This document shows positions 44,682 to 54,000 of a stretch of DNA of 64,000 nucleotides, in pieces. The stretch's first letter is position 1. Every line of letters begins with the position of its first letter. The stretch lies in the NCBI RefSeq assembly GCF_028890305.1, contig NZ_JARBXM010000002.1:1-64000 (forward strand), in the 5' to 3' direction. A program made the position numbers and the translations under genes. Under the pieces are notes generated by a model. That model did no database searches. It was not told the DNA's origin and was given only the letters and a program-made list of their open reading frames with translations. The DNA is from Candidatus Methanosphaera massiliense. Lineage in GTDB: Archaea; Methanobacteriota; Methanobacteria; Methanobacteriales; Methanobacteriaceae.

Positions 44682-45387
44682 TTTCATCACCAATTAAATT
44701 ATCTATATTTGCTGGCGTTTTTGTTTCTATTTCTTCTATTTTACCATTTCTTAGGTGTATTATTTTATCTGCGATTAGTGCTATGTCTTCGTTGTGTGTT
44801 ACTACTACTATTGTTGTCTTATTTTTTTTGCAAAGGTCGTATAATAGTTTGATTATCATGTTTCCTGTGTCTGTATCTAATGCACCTGTTGGTTCATCAC
44901 ATAGTAGCATTTCCGGTTTTTTTACTATTGCTCTTGCTATGGATACTCTTTGCTGTTCTCCTCCTGATAATTCTGATGGAAAATGGTGGTAATGATTCGA
45001 GAGGTTTACCTGGTTTAGTGCTTCTTCTGCATTGATTTCTTTATTTATAACGTCTTCTATTAATTCTATATTTTCTAGTGCTGTTAGGTTGGGTATTAGG
45101 TTGTAAAATTGAAATATGAATCCGATTTTTTCTGCCCTGTATTCTGTCAGTTGATTGTCGTTGTATTTTGTTATATCATTATTGTCAAATATTATGTTTC
45201 CTGTTGTTGTGCTATCTAATCCTCCTAGCAGGTTTAGTAGTGTTGATTTTCCAGATCCTGATGGACCTAGTATTACTATGAATTCTCCTTTGTCTATTGT
45301 GAAGTTCAGGTTGTTTACTGCTTTTAATTTTGTTTCCCCATTTAAATATTCTTTTGTTACGTTTTTAAATTCTATAAATGGTTTCAT
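44641..45387 (-). CDS. MacB/LolD-type ABC transporter ATPase
   Basis: 248 residues. Walker A is GPSGSGKSTL, Q-loop FQFYNLIPNLTALEN, signature LSGGEQQRVSIARA, Walker B MLLCDEPTGALD and the H-loop VVTHNED. The EPTGALD form and the lead GETKLKAVNNLNF place it in the MacB/LolD group. GAGGTGA precedes the ATG. A DtxR-like palindrome lies 65 bases upstream. It works with the overlapping permease gene. Confidence 0.94.
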   Translation of the reverse strand: MKPFIEFKNVTKEYLNGETKLKAVNNLNFTIDKGEFIVILGPSGSGKSTLLNLLGGLDSTTTGNIIFDNNDITKYNDNQLTEYRAEKIGFIFQFYNLIPNLTALENIELIEDVINKEINAEEALNQVNLSNHYHHFPSELSGGEQQRVSIARAIVKKPEMLLCDEPTGALDTDTGNMIIKLLYDLCKKNKTTIVVVTHNEDIALIADKIIHLRNGKIEEIETKTPANIDNLIGDENVIQENDKRFIRP

Positions 45388-45451
45388 GTGTTTTTTTCAC
45401 CTCTATTGATTTTGTTATTGATTATTAGTTTATTCATAATAGTATATAAAT

Positions 45452-45465
45452 TTAGGTTAACCTAA
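45452..45465. promoter_or_regulatory. DtxR-like palindrome upstream of the ABC exporter
   Basis: TTAGGTTAACCTAA is a perfect 14-bp palindrome. Its half-site TTAGGT is that of DtxR/IdeR-type metal-dependent repressors. It lies 65 bases before the exporter ATPase gene. Confidence 0.6.
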
Positions 45466-45580
45466 TAATAAACACTTTTCACCAAAATAAGACAAAAAAG
45501 AAAAAATAATCAAGAAATAAATTACAGGATTACTTCAGTTTTTAGTATAACCTGAAATAAAAAAATTAATAAAAAAATAT

Positions 45581-45652
45581 TTAGGTAAACCAAAACCTTT
45601 ATATAGTATCGAGTACAATATTTAATTGACTAAGAATTTAGGTAAAACTAAA
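45581..45652 (+). promoter_or_regulatory. Orphan promoter flanked by two TTAGGT boxes
   Basis: TTAGGTAAACCAA (45581-45593) lies just upstream of a TATA box TTTATATA (45598-45605), and TTAGGTAAAACTAA (45639-45652) lies about 35 bases downstream. GGAGGTAAC at 45662-45670 follows. This reads as a repressible plus-strand promoter, but only a 19-codon open stretch (NTRIKEINNLYPTQERLN, no ATG) is found beyond it. Confidence 0.5.
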
Positions 45653-46337
45653 AACTTAGTTGGAGGTAACAAACAAAAAATAAATACCCGAATAAAAGAA
45701 ATCAACAACCTATATCCTACACAAGAAAGATTAAACTAACATAATAAATTATAAATCACCTATATAATTTATACAGATTTCTTTTAGAAAAAAATAAAAT
45801 TAAAAAAAAAGATTATATAATAAAATATTTTCAAAAAAAACTTTTCATAAAAAAAATAAAGTATAAATAAACATCCTACAATAAAAAAAAATATTTATTT
45901 ATACATGAAAAAATCCCCGATATTGAAAAATAAATTATTATATAAAACTCCTTATTAATGTAAAGTAAATCAATGAGATAAAAACCCCCATTGTGCAAAA
46001 AAATAATAATAGGAAAACATACTATTTTATTTTTTTTTAAATAAAAACTATAATAATCTTCAAACAAAAAATACATAAAATATAATCTCTTTAATGATAA
46101 GAATAAGTTATTAATAATAAAGAAACTAAACCAAAGATTAGACTAAAAATCTACCATATTGTCTAATCATCTATTTCATTATACCTCCGTTTATATATTT
46201 TTAAACACCACTCAATCTACTTATTCTAAATAATAGATCCAATTTCTAATTCTAAAAAAAATAAATAAAATAATAGATTAAACTAGCTAAAAACTAACTG
46301 AAAAAAAGAAAATAAGTATTAATAAAATAATACCCTC

Positions 46338-47057
46338 CTATAATAAGAATAATAATGATATTGGTATATTTAACTCCTGTAAAATCATCACAAGACTCAA
46401 TATAACTAAATCAATGATTGCATGAACAGTATATGATACCCATATATTTTTAGTTCTAATATATGCTAATGTAACAAACATTGATGAAAGACCAACATTC
46501 AACACAGAAAATAACAGATTACTATATGCTCCAACATGTATTAATCCAAATAATCCTGAACTGACAATTAATCCAATGACAATACCAAGCATACGATTCT
46601 TTGAAAACCTGTAAACTAATGCTAACACTAATATAAAGGGCACTAACCGGATTATTTCCTCACCAACAATTTGAATAACAGTCATAACTAATGTAACATA
46701 AGTAACATTATACATTACAGGATTCTGTGTATGACTAACACCATTAGATAATAAAGTAAAGCCTACAATAAATGATGTTAAATAATAACCAATAACACAG
46801 AAGATAATAATACCAATATCATCCTCATGGAATTTCTTAAAAAATAAACTTAAATCCCATCTACAAGCATAAGCTAATGTTATGACATTTATTATAGAAA
46901 ATAAAGTAGAACCAAGAACCCGTATTGGTACTATAGCCAGTACAAGAAATGATACAATAATTCCCAGTATTAATATAATAACATCTCTTGCTCTTAATTT
47001 AGGATTGTTATTATAAAATGGAAAATCCCGTCCATACTTATCTAACTTAAAATTCAT
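46338..47057 (-). CDS. CPBP-family intramembrane metalloprotease
   Basis: 239 residues from ATG 47057 (GAGTTGAT upstream). About seven to eight membrane helices. The three CPBP/Abi motifs are present: VGEEIIRLVPF (EExxxR), FGLIHVGAY (FxxxH, fourth His of the site) and WVSYTVHAIIDLV (HxxxD). In eukaryotes the family removes CaaX tails; prokaryotic members act in self-immunity and membrane-protein processing. Single gene, with the membrane helices spanning nearly the whole length after a polar start. Confidence 0.88.
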   Translation of the reverse strand: MNFKLDKYGRDFPFYNNNPKLRARDVIILILGIIVSFLVLAIVPIRVLGSTLFSIINVITLAYACRWDLSLFFKKFHEDDIGIIIFCVIGYYLTSFIVGFTLLSNGVSHTQNPVMYNVTYVTLVMTVIQIVGEEIIRLVPFILVLALVYRFSKNRMLGIVIGLIVSSGLFGLIHVGAYSNLLFSVLNVGLSSMFVTLAYIRTKNIWVSYTVHAIIDLVILSLVMILQELNIPISLLFLL

Positions 47058-47220
47058 GAAAAATATCAACTCATTTTAAAATATATTAATAAAAGAATTT
47101 CTATTTGGATTTTTTTATAATATAGTATTTATAAATAGTAATACTTATTATTAAAGTTTAAAAAAATAGTGGAATATTATTATCCTAAAAAAAGGAAGTG
47201 GATAATAATTATTTTGGTAA

Positions 47221-47607
47221 CTACTCCATACTTGGTAAGTATTTCTGATCACTATCATATGAACTACCAATTAGTTTACCGTTGTAATCATACTGTCTGA
47301 AGTTACCGTCAGAATATTCAACCTGTTTGTAATGACTACCATCACCAGCTTGATAATTTTCTTCATCATGTGTACTAACTACTGATGGTCCATTATTTGA
47401 GTTAGAACTTGAGGAATCACTAGAACTTGATGATGGTGTATCATTACTAGTGGTATTATTAGTAATGTTAGTAGTATTGTTTGTAATATTAACTGTTGTA
47501 TTATTAGTAGTGTTGTTTTCTGGTTGATATAATGAAAAAGCAGATACTGCTCCAATAATTACAATAATAACAATCACTAAGAGTAATAAGACTGGTTTAT
47601 CACGCAT
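47221..47607 (-). CDS. Membrane-anchored Asn/Thr/Ser-rich exported protein
   Basis: 128 residues; the start is ATG 47607, six bases after AGGAGGTAT. One helix (PVLLLLVIVIIVIIGAVSAF) leads a NNTT and SSSS-type linker to about residue 80. A soluble end with repeated Tyr and Gly (YQAGDGSHYKQVEYSDGNFRQYDYNGKLIGSSY) follows, which looks like a small beta-hairpin repeat. Design as in 147-527 and 642-1208, sharing the MRD start with the latter. Probably surface-exposed; the function is unknown. Confidence 0.75.
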   Translation of the reverse strand: MRDKPVLLLLVIVIIVIIGAVSAFSLYQPENNTTNNTTVNITNNTTNITNNTTSNDTPSSSSSDSSSSNSNNGPSVVSTHDEENYQAGDGSHYKQVEYSDGNFRQYDYNGKLIGSSYDSDQKYLPSME

Positions 47608-47712
47608 CAATATACCTCCTAATTTATTTAATTAAATACTATTAATATAAAAACTAAATAGTTTGTATTTAATATTTTTAAAAATTAATGAAAAATAAGT
47701 AAAAAAATGTAG

Positions 47713-47785
<73 letters not shown>

Positions 47786-47899
47786 ATATAAATATAATCT
47801 ATTATAGTTTAGTACAAATAATAATTATGAAAATTATCATATATAAATATTTCCATTAAAGGAAATTATGAAAAAAATAAATACAAATTAAATTTTTAT

Positions 47900-49123
47900 T
47901 TATAATTCAATTTGCTTTGAAAATGCTATTGTTTTTAATCTTGGATTACCTTGAAGAATTATTTTAACCTTTAATACTCCATCATAAATCTCAACATTAT
48001 GCCTACATGAATATTCATTTTGAACATGTTTAGTATCAATAACCTGTGAGTTTATAAGTAAAATACAATCACAATCAACAGGCATATGATGAATATCTTC
48101 GAAATGAGCATCTACCTTTAAATAGTTGTCTTCAACAGAGCATCTAGTAAATTTACCTATAACTTGTATTGGCATAATAGACTGCTCATCAACAATAGGA
48201 CATAATGGGTTATCTAGGAATCTTTCTGTTCTTAGTTCTATTATATCATTAGGTTTAAACCATTCTACTAAATCTTTATTAAAGTACCAGTGATCCCAGT
48301 AAGAAAATACCTCTCTGTAATATGTTAAACATGCTGGAATAATTCTATGACCAGAGGAGTCATTTAAAAGCAATAATTTCTTATTGGTATAACTATTTTC
48401 ATTCTTACAATAGACAGAAGCACGATTAGAAAACCATTTAAACTCATCAGGAATAGATTCAGAAGCATTGACAATATTATCCGTAATTTTAACCTTTTCA
48501 GTAGGAACCTTAAGATATTTCTCTTTTAATTCACCTTCACCATAAGACCAGTTACGAGTTGACAATAAATCACCCTTATAATCATCAACTGACACTATAT
48601 CTAACTTACTCATAAGTAATCTTAAATATTCCTCATATGAACGATTTTCATGTAAATCAGATAAAATATATGCAGCTACATTAACACCAGATTTTCGATT
48701 AATATGAGTATCATTAATATCATAATCATCAGAGTCAATGACAACAGATAAATCAGATACAACATCTCCTAAATTATCCACATGTCTTACAGGCTTATCT
48801 GTATCGAATGGTAATTGATCTTGTAGAGTTACACTTTTATCTGGAATAGCATATAAACCATAAGCCATGTCTCTTCTTTTAAAGAATTTTTTCTTAGATT
48901 GTATACTTTTTCTAAATAAGTCATAATCTACACGTCCCTCATATGTAGAATCATAGTGTTGTCTAATTTCATTATTATTATCATTAACTAAAAATAATGT
49001 ATCTTTACCAACAAGTGTATGTTTCAAATCCTTGAATAGTTCAATGAAATCTAAGGGTTCATCATCAATATCCTTTTCTTCATTCCTATGAAATAAATTT
49101 TTTAATTTACTTAAAATACTCAT
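47900..49123 (-). CDS. SGNH-like (AlgX/DltD-type) protein, possible polysaccharide acetylation factor
   Basis: 407 residues. The C-terminal half has KKLLLLNDSSGHRIIPACLTYYREVF, then WDHWYFNKDLVEWFKPNDIIELRTERFLDNP, the layout of DHHW/AlgX-type SGNH hydrolases that modify surface polymers. The usual nucleophile motif G-D-S is N-D-S here. The N-terminal half is soluble and charged and lacks the usual membrane anchor or signal peptide, so a cytoplasmic role is possible. No MBOAT partner is nearby. Function by weak motif resemblance only. Confidence 0.5.
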   Translation of the reverse strand: MSILSKLKNLFHRNEEKDIDDEPLDFIELFKDLKHTLVGKDTLFLVNDNNNEIRQHYDSTYEGRVDYDLFRKSIQSKKKFFKRRDMAYGLYAIPDKSVTLQDQLPFDTDKPVRHVDNLGDVVSDLSVVIDSDDYDINDTHINRKSGVNVAAYILSDLHENRSYEEYLRLLMSKLDIVSVDDYKGDLLSTRNWSYGEGELKEKYLKVPTEKVKITDNIVNASESIPDEFKWFSNRASVYCKNENSYTNKKLLLLNDSSGHRIIPACLTYYREVFSYWDHWYFNKDLVEWFKPNDIIELRTERFLDNPLCPIVDEQSIMPIQVIGKFTRCSVEDNYLKVDAHFEDIHHMPVDCDCILLINSQVIDTKHVQNEYSCRHNVEIYDGVLKVKIILQGNPRLKTIAFSKQIEL

Positions 49124-49272
49124 ATTATCAATTTCTCTATATTTTATCTCTAATATAGTAATGTATGATAATAAAAATAAATATATTTTTTTAAAATTTA
49201 AATAAATTAAAAACTAAATTAATATTTTAATGAAAATTAAATAAAAAAAGAAGAAGTTTAGAATTATGCATA

Positions 49273-50223
49273 TTAAACTAAACTCGCCGAAATCAAATTA
49301 TTATATTCATAACTTATAAATGAATTAGAAAAGTAATTTAACACTTTAATATGTGATTTCTCATCTATTGATTTCTGAATACCATTACCTGTATCCATCT
49401 TTATACTAGAAGAATCATTAGCACTATACATAGTATTAGCATTACCCTCTTCTACATGTTCCATATAAACTGAAAAACTCATGATAGCTGCAGGTATAAA
49501 TATGATTATAGCTAATATTATGAAATTTCTTGTAACTTTTCTATGCTGCTCTGGTGTTAAACCCTTAACTGTAGGTAATTTTAGTAATCTGACCATTATT
49601 GTTGCTGAACCACCAATACAAAATGCATTAATAAAGAATAAATAAAATGCCATTAATGATACGTGCCATTGGGCAGTTGCAAGACCATAACCTACAGTAC
49701 ATAATGGTGGCATAATAGCAGTAGCAATGGCTACACCTGGTATAACAACAGTACCACTATCTTCCCTCGTTAATGCAAGTATTCCTGCAAGTCCACCACA
49801 CACGGCAATCAACACATCAGTTAGTGTAGGTTCTGTACGTGCTAATAATTGTTCTGTTGGAATGGTTGTAGTTATCAATGAAAATCTAAAATATAACGTG
49901 GAAATTATTATTGCAACTACAACTTGAAAAGCTACCTTAACAAGTGCATTTCTAGTCATTTTATAATTATTAGTTCCTGCACCATAACCAGCTGCGGTTA
50001 TACCACCCATAAGTGGTGATATTAACATTGCTCCTATAATCACAGCAACTGAATTAGAATTTAGCCCTGCTGAGGCAATAAATATTGATAGTATCAATAA
50101 TACAGCATTTGTACCTTTTACTCTTGTACCACCGATAACTCTTTCATAGATTACATCTGGTTGAGCAGTGTCCATGCTTAAATCAAAAACTTCCCTAAAT
50201 ATCGATTTTAATTTCTCAAACAT
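49273..50223 (-). CDS. DUF389-family membrane protein
   Basis: 316 residues. The sequence GTNAVLLILSIFIASAGLNSNSVAVIIGAMLISPLMGGITAAGYGAG is the hallmark of the DUF389 (TIGR00341) family, followed by VCGGLAGILALTREDSGTVVIPGVAIATAIMPPLCTVGYGLA. About six to seven helices. Its function is not established. A hydrophilic tail of about 60 residues follows the last helix. It stands alone with a long A/T leader. Confidence 0.88.
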   Translation of the reverse strand: MFEKLKSIFREVFDLSMDTAQPDVIYERVIGGTRVKGTNAVLLILSIFIASAGLNSNSVAVIIGAMLISPLMGGITAAGYGAGTNNYKMTRNALVKVAFQVVVAIIISTLYFRFSLITTTIPTEQLLARTEPTLTDVLIAVCGGLAGILALTREDSGTVVIPGVAIATAIMPPLCTVGYGLATAQWHVSLMAFYLFFINAFCIGGSATIMVRLLKLPTVKGLTPEQHRKVTRNFIILAIIIFIPAAIMSFSVYMEHVEEGNANTMYSANDSSSIKMDTGNGIQKSIDEKSHIKVLNYFSNSFISYEYNNLISASLV

Positions 50224-50348
50224 GATATCACTAGTTTCAATAATGATTAAATTTCTAGATTTTTTAATATTTATAGTTTTTATAGAAAAGTAGGATATTT
50301 TTAGAAATAATACGAAAAAAAGAAGAAGAGGAAGTTATTAATTGTTTT

Positions 50349-50660
50349 TTAGATAAATTTAACTGCCGTACCATAACAATGTACTTCTGAAGAATTTTCA
50401 ACTATTGAACTAGTGTTAAATCTAACCATTACTATTGCATCAGCGTTTAATTTCTTTGCTTGTTCTATCATTCGTTCTTCTGCTGTGTTTCTTGATTCCA
50501 TCATCATTTCTGTGTAAGCGTGTAGTTCTCCACCCGTGATGTTTTTTATTCCCTGTGTGAAATCTCTGAAGATATTTTTTGATTGGATGTTGTTTCCATT
50601 TACTAATCCTAGAATTTCATATTCTTTTCCAGGTATGTTTTCAGTTGTTGTGATTATCAT
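50349..50660 (-). CDS. YbjQ/UPF0145 family protein
   Basis: 103 residues from ATG 50660, which has AAAGGAGAT upstream; the longer frame is not likely to be used. MIITTTENIPGKEYEILGLVNGN, then GGELHAYTEMMMESRNTAEERMIEQAKKLNADAIVMVRFNTSSI is the compact YbjQ fold, which forms pentamers and is sometimes called heavy-metal-binding without firm proof. The length is typical. Confidence 0.9.
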   Translation of the reverse strand: MIITTTENIPGKEYEILGLVNGNNIQSKNIFRDFTQGIKNITGGELHAYTEMMMESRNTAEERMIEQAKKLNADAIVMVRFNTSSIVENSSEVHCYGTAVKFI

Positions 50661-50774
50661 ATAAGTAATCTCCTTTTTTTTATTAAATCTATTTATTACT
50701 CTTTTATATCTTGATAAAGTTACTAATAAGTTTTTTTTATTTAATGTGAAGAGCATAAATAGCTTTATATTTAT

Positions 50775-51422
50775 TTATTCTATGAAGCTATATAAATCTT
50801 CTGGTTTATCTATAACACCCATTATATGATTTTTATTCATGTTTTTCTCATTTCCTTGTCCCCATTTAACTATTACGCAATCTACTCCTGCATTTTGTGA
50901 TGTTTCTACATCTACATTTGTATCTCCCACATATAAAGCTTCTTCTTTTTTTATGTTGGATTTTTTAAGGATATTCAGTAGATTGGTTGGATCTGGTTTA
51001 GGTAGAATATTAGGGTTATTTCCTCTTATATAATTAAATGTTATGTCATTTAAGAATTTTGATGTATAATATTTTATTGATTCTGTTTTTCTGTTAGAGT
51101 TTATTGCTAAATTTATGTTATTTTCTTGTAATGTTTGTAATAGTTGATGTATTCCATCATAAAGTGTTGTTAATTCATTAGGATTGTTTAGGTATATTTT
51201 TTGGTAGGTTGTTTTTACTTTTTCGATGTTTTCTGGTGTATTATTTTCTTTTAATACATTTGATATTACTTGTGTTATATCTCCTCCAACTGCATTTTCA
51301 TATTCGTTGTATGTTAGTTGGGGGAAATTATGTTTTTTTAATGCTATGTCAAGACAATTTGCTACATCAGGCATTGTGTTGAATAATGTTCCATCAAAAT
51401 CAAATATAATTAATTTTTTCAT
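50775..51422 (-). CDS. HAD-superfamily phosphatase, phosphoglycolate phosphatase-like
   Basis: 215 residues from ATG 51422; an in-frame GTG at 51431 sits in the ribosome binding region. HAD motif I is IIFDFDGTLFNT, motif II NLAINSNRKTES, motif III around KPDPTNLLNILKK, and motif IV ALYVGDTNVDVETSQNAG. The alpha-helical cap between motifs I and II fits the Gph/PGMB subgroup. It hydrolyses a small phosphate ester; the substrate cannot be told. It lies 114 bases upstream of the ybjQ gene on the same strand. Confidence 0.88.
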   Translation of the reverse strand: MKKLIIFDFDGTLFNTMPDVANCLDIALKKHNFPQLTYNEYENAVGGDITQVISNVLKENNTPENIEKVKTTYQKIYLNNPNELTTLYDGIHQLLQTLQENNINLAINSNRKTESIKYYTSKFLNDITFNYIRGNNPNILPKPDPTNLLNILKKSNIKKEEALYVGDTNVDVETSQNAGVDCVIVKWGQGNEKNMNKNHIMGVIDKPEDLYSFIE

Positions 51423-51541
51423 ATTTTCCACTTTAATTATTTTATGATAAATGATTATATGTTGTTTTTTTCTAATAGATTATATATTATACTATTAAGT
51501 TTATAGTTTATAATAATAGAAGATTATCTTAGGTGATTTTT

Positions 51542-51883
51542 ATGTTAAGTGAAGGTTACAAGGAAACTGAGAATACTAGAATTGAGAAGGATAAGGAGAA
51601 TGAAAATGAAATAAGCATGCTGTATGATTTTGGTGTTATTATTTTTGAGCATGTTATTCTTGAATCTGATAAGTATTATTATAGTATTTGCTGGTTTAAT
51701 CCTAAGAAGGTTTATGATGTTTTAGTTGAAGATAAAGAAAGATGTGTCGTTGATAGTTTTGATACTTTTAAGGAATTGCCACCTAAGTTATCTAAGCTTT
51801 ATTCTATGATAAAAGGTGAGTCTGTTTGTTTAGATGATGAAGTTATTAAGTGTAATAGTCATTGTGTTGAGTATAGTTTATAA
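51542..51883 (+). CDS. Unknown small acidic protein
   Basis: 113 residues from ATG 51542, six bases after AGGTGAT. Charged N-terminus (KETENTRIEKDKENENE), then a beta-rich stretch DFGVIIFEHVILESDKYYYSICWFNPKKVYDVLVED and a helix. Three Cys near the end (ESVCLDDEVIKCNSHC) might bind metal. No family recognised. It is oriented away from the HAD gene, with a shared 120-base promoter region. Confidence 0.6.
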   Translation: MLSEGYKETENTRIEKDKENENEISMLYDFGVIIFEHVILESDKYYYSICWFNPKKVYDVLVEDKERCVVDSFDTFKELPPKLSKLYSMIKGESVCLDDEVIKCNSHCVEYSL

Positions 51884-51969
51884 TCATTTATCTTCTTTTT
51901 ATTATTTTATAATGTATTTTTTATTTATTCTTAAATTTAATGGATTTACTTGAATTTTTTATTGTAATG

Positions 51970-52013
51970 TTTATATAGTATGTAGTTTATATTATTATAT
52001 ACCCCTAGGGGTA
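51970..52013 (+). promoter_or_regulatory. feoA promoter with C4-G4 palindrome
   Basis: A TATA box TTTATATAG begins at 51970. About 22 bases after it, where transcription should start, lies the perfect 14-bp palindrome TACCCCTAGGGGTA (52000-52013). GC-rich symmetry in this AT-rich setting implies an operator. A near match occurs upstream of cbiM at 62425-62440. Confidence 0.65.
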
Positions 52014-52039
52014 GTGGTATAATAAGGAGTTGACAAAAA

Positions 52040-52276
52040 ATGACTAGAACAGTAAATGATTTAAAAGAAGGAGAAACTGGAGTAATAAAAAAACCAAAAA
52101 TAACAGGATCTCTTGGTAAACATCTACGTGAAATGGGATTTGTTAAAGGAACACCCATAACATTTCAAAGAAAAGCACCACTAGGATACCCAATAGAAGT
52201 AAGAATTCAAGGATTTTCACTAGCTTTACGTGAAGAAGAAGCAGAATCAATAGAAATAGAAGATAACTCTATTTAA
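52040..52276 (+). CDS. feoA: FeoA-family protein
   Basis: 78 residues with AAGGAGTTGA before the ATG. The SH3-like FeoA fold is plain: TVNDLKEGETGVIKK, LGKHLREMGFVKGTPI, APLGYPIEVRIQGFSLALREEEAESI. FeoA assists FeoB in ferrous iron uptake or acts as a domain of metal regulators; no FeoB gene follows here. The upstream palindrome implies metal-responsive control. Confidence 0.92.
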   Translation: MTRTVNDLKEGETGVIKKPKITGSLGKHLREMGFVKGTPITFQRKAPLGYPIEVRIQGFSLALREEEAESIEIEDNSI

Positions 52277-52564
52277 TCATTTTAACCCTTAATCACCAAA
52301 AACAATATTTCCAAACATAATTATTTTTTTTAAATTCTATTTTTAATCAATTACAATTTAGAAAAAACCATCTTATTCTAAGAATAATCTCTATTTGTTT
52401 TATTATTATTAATCTGATAAGGACATGTTCATTAAAAATAATATATTCATTTTCATATATATCAAAAAATTTATATATAATCACTATAATAAAAATACAT
52501 TAAGTAATTAAAATACGAATAATGCTCAACATGTTATCAAACAAAAGATTAATGAGGCAAAAAC

Positions 52565-53182
52565 ATGCAAAAGGAAATAAATAAAGAAAGTATAGTAACT
52601 ATAAAAATTGCAACCCCAGATGATGCAGAAGAACTACAAAAAATATACAAAAAATACGTTAAAAACACTGCGATAACATTTGAAGTAGCTGTACCATCAG
52701 TAAAAGAATTCCGAGATCGTATAACCAACACCCTCAAAACATACCCCTACCTAAAAGCAGTATACAATGATAAAATTATAGGATACTGTTATGCAAGTAA
52801 ATTTATAACACGAGCAGCATGTAACTGGTCAGTAGAAACATCAATATACGTAGATGAAGATTACAAACAATTAGGAGTAGGGTCCAAGTTATACGATTCT
52901 TTAGAAAAAATACTAAAAGAACAAAACATTACTAATCTTAATGCATGTATAAGCTACCCTAAAATTGAAGATGAATACCTAACAAAAAACAGCGAAAATT
53001 TCCATGAACACATGGGATTCAAAAGAGTAGGAGAATTTCACAACTGTGCATATAAATTCAACAACTGGTACAATATGATATACATGGAAAAAATAATAGG
53101 AGACCATGAAAACAATAAAGAACCCATAAAAACATTTGATGAAGTACGAGAAATAGTAAAAGAAAAATACAACATATGTTGA
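52565..53182 (+). CDS. GNAT acetyltransferase, phosphinothricin acetyltransferase-like
   Basis: 205 residues. IKIATPDDAEELQKIYKKYVKNTAITFEVAVPSVKEF at the start is like the PAT group, and VETSIYVDEDYKQLGVGSKLYDSLEKIL holds the acetyl-CoA loop (Q-L-G-V-G-S). ISYPKIEDEYLTKNSENFHEHMGFKRVGEFHNCAYKFNNWYNMIYMEK completes the domain. A basic helical extension of about 30 residues follows. It acetylates a small amine, possibly as detoxification. A weak site (ATGAGG) precedes the ATG. Confidence 0.88.
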   Translation: MQKEINKESIVTIKIATPDDAEELQKIYKKYVKNTAITFEVAVPSVKEFRDRITNTLKTYPYLKAVYNDKIIGYCYASKFITRAACNWSVETSIYVDEDYKQLGVGSKLYDSLEKILKEQNITNLNACISYPKIEDEYLTKNSENFHEHMGFKRVGEFHNCAYKFNNWYNMIYMEKIIGDHENNKEPIKTFDEVREIVKEKYNIC

Positions 53183-53261
53183 CAGCAATTAACATAAAAA
53201 AAGAAAACCAGATACAATAATATACAACTAAAAATATAATCATTTAAGGAATAACGAAAAA

Positions 53262-53612
53262 ATGAACACAAAAAATCTAACACTAAACGATTTAGGAATA
53301 AAAGACGAATTAATATTCATAAAAGGTTACCATAAATATCTACTAGAATACTGTATAGAAAACAACATTCCCTACGATGGCAAAATAGCACTAAAAATCA
53401 TGGAATTAAACGAAGATATAGACAGAATAACAGCTAACCCTGATGATATAATAAAACCCGAAGACATGAAACTATTAATAAGAATTGCTGAAGGAAGAGT
53501 ATTTCTAGAAACAACAAAACTATCCGAAATATACAACACAAAAAACACACATGACATATTAAGAGTACCAAGATACAAAATGTACCACGTCCTAGAACAT
53601 CATGGATACTAA
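53262..53612 (+). CDS. Unknown small helical protein
   Basis: 116 residues, with no clear ribosome binding site except AAGGAATAACG 7-17 bases before the ATG. Predicted mostly helical and acidic (DELIFIKGYHKYLLEYCIENNI, MELNEDIDRITANPDDIIKPEDMKLLIRIAEGRVFLETTKLSEIY). No family recognised. It lies 79 bases after the acetyltransferase on the same strand and may share its transcript. Confidence 0.6.
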   Translation: MNTKNLTLNDLGIKDELIFIKGYHKYLLEYCIENNIPYDGKIALKIMELNEDIDRITANPDDIIKPEDMKLLIRIAEGRVFLETTKLSEIYNTKNTHDILRVPRYKMYHVLEHHGY

Positions 53613-53738
53613 ATAAAATAAATACTTATTTATATTTTTTTTAACTTAAGTTTAATATAATAAATGTCTATTTAGAAAAGACAGATAACAATAAGTAATA
53701 TAACACTGTAAATTAATCAAAAAAAACGAGGTATATTT

Positions 53739-53981
53739 TTGGAATATAAAAAAGAACTTAAGAAAATATTTTGGAACCCTATAGCTTTTTTTATAAGCTT
53801 CTTCATGAGCTTATTAATGCCACTCATTTTTGCCACGCCAATGGGCATGCCCATAGAAATGTGCTTATTATACTGGCCTATTCGATGGCTAGTAGCATAT
53901 CTTATAGTAACACTATTTGTAAACAAGATAGCATTCAGATTAGCACAAAAAATATTTGGATTTAAACCAGGAGTCCAGTAA
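53739..53981 (+). CDS. Two-helix membrane protein, DUF2798-like
   Basis: 80 residues beginning at TTG 53739 behind ACGAGGTAT. Two helices, FFISFFMSLLMPLIFATPMGMP and WPIRWLVAYLIVTLFVNKIAFRLAQ, have the spacing and the F-M-S, P, W-x-R-x pattern of DUF2798 proteins. The function is unknown. It converges with the HD hydrolase gene. Confidence 0.62.
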   Translation: MEYKKELKKIFWNPIAFFISFFMSLLMPLIFATPMGMPIEMCLLYWPIRWLVAYLIVTLFVNKIAFRLAQKIFGFKPGVQ

Positions 53982-54000
53982 AAACTCCTTTACATATTTT

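Larger units (their letters stand above)
45388..46337. other. Long intergenic region with orphan promoter and DtxR-like boxes
   Basis: The first 300 bases hold three TTAGGT-type boxes, a TATA box and a strong ribosome binding site (GGAGGTAAC at 45662-45670), but no ATG follows. The remainder is extremely AT-rich. A 66-residue hydrophobic ORF on the minus strand at 45876-46076 has no ribosome binding site and is not accepted. Confidence 0.55.

Noticed and set aside
45876-46076. 66-codon minus-strand ORF in the long gap
   Set aside because: No ribosome binding site, and Phe/Tyr/Ile-rich as any frame here would be.
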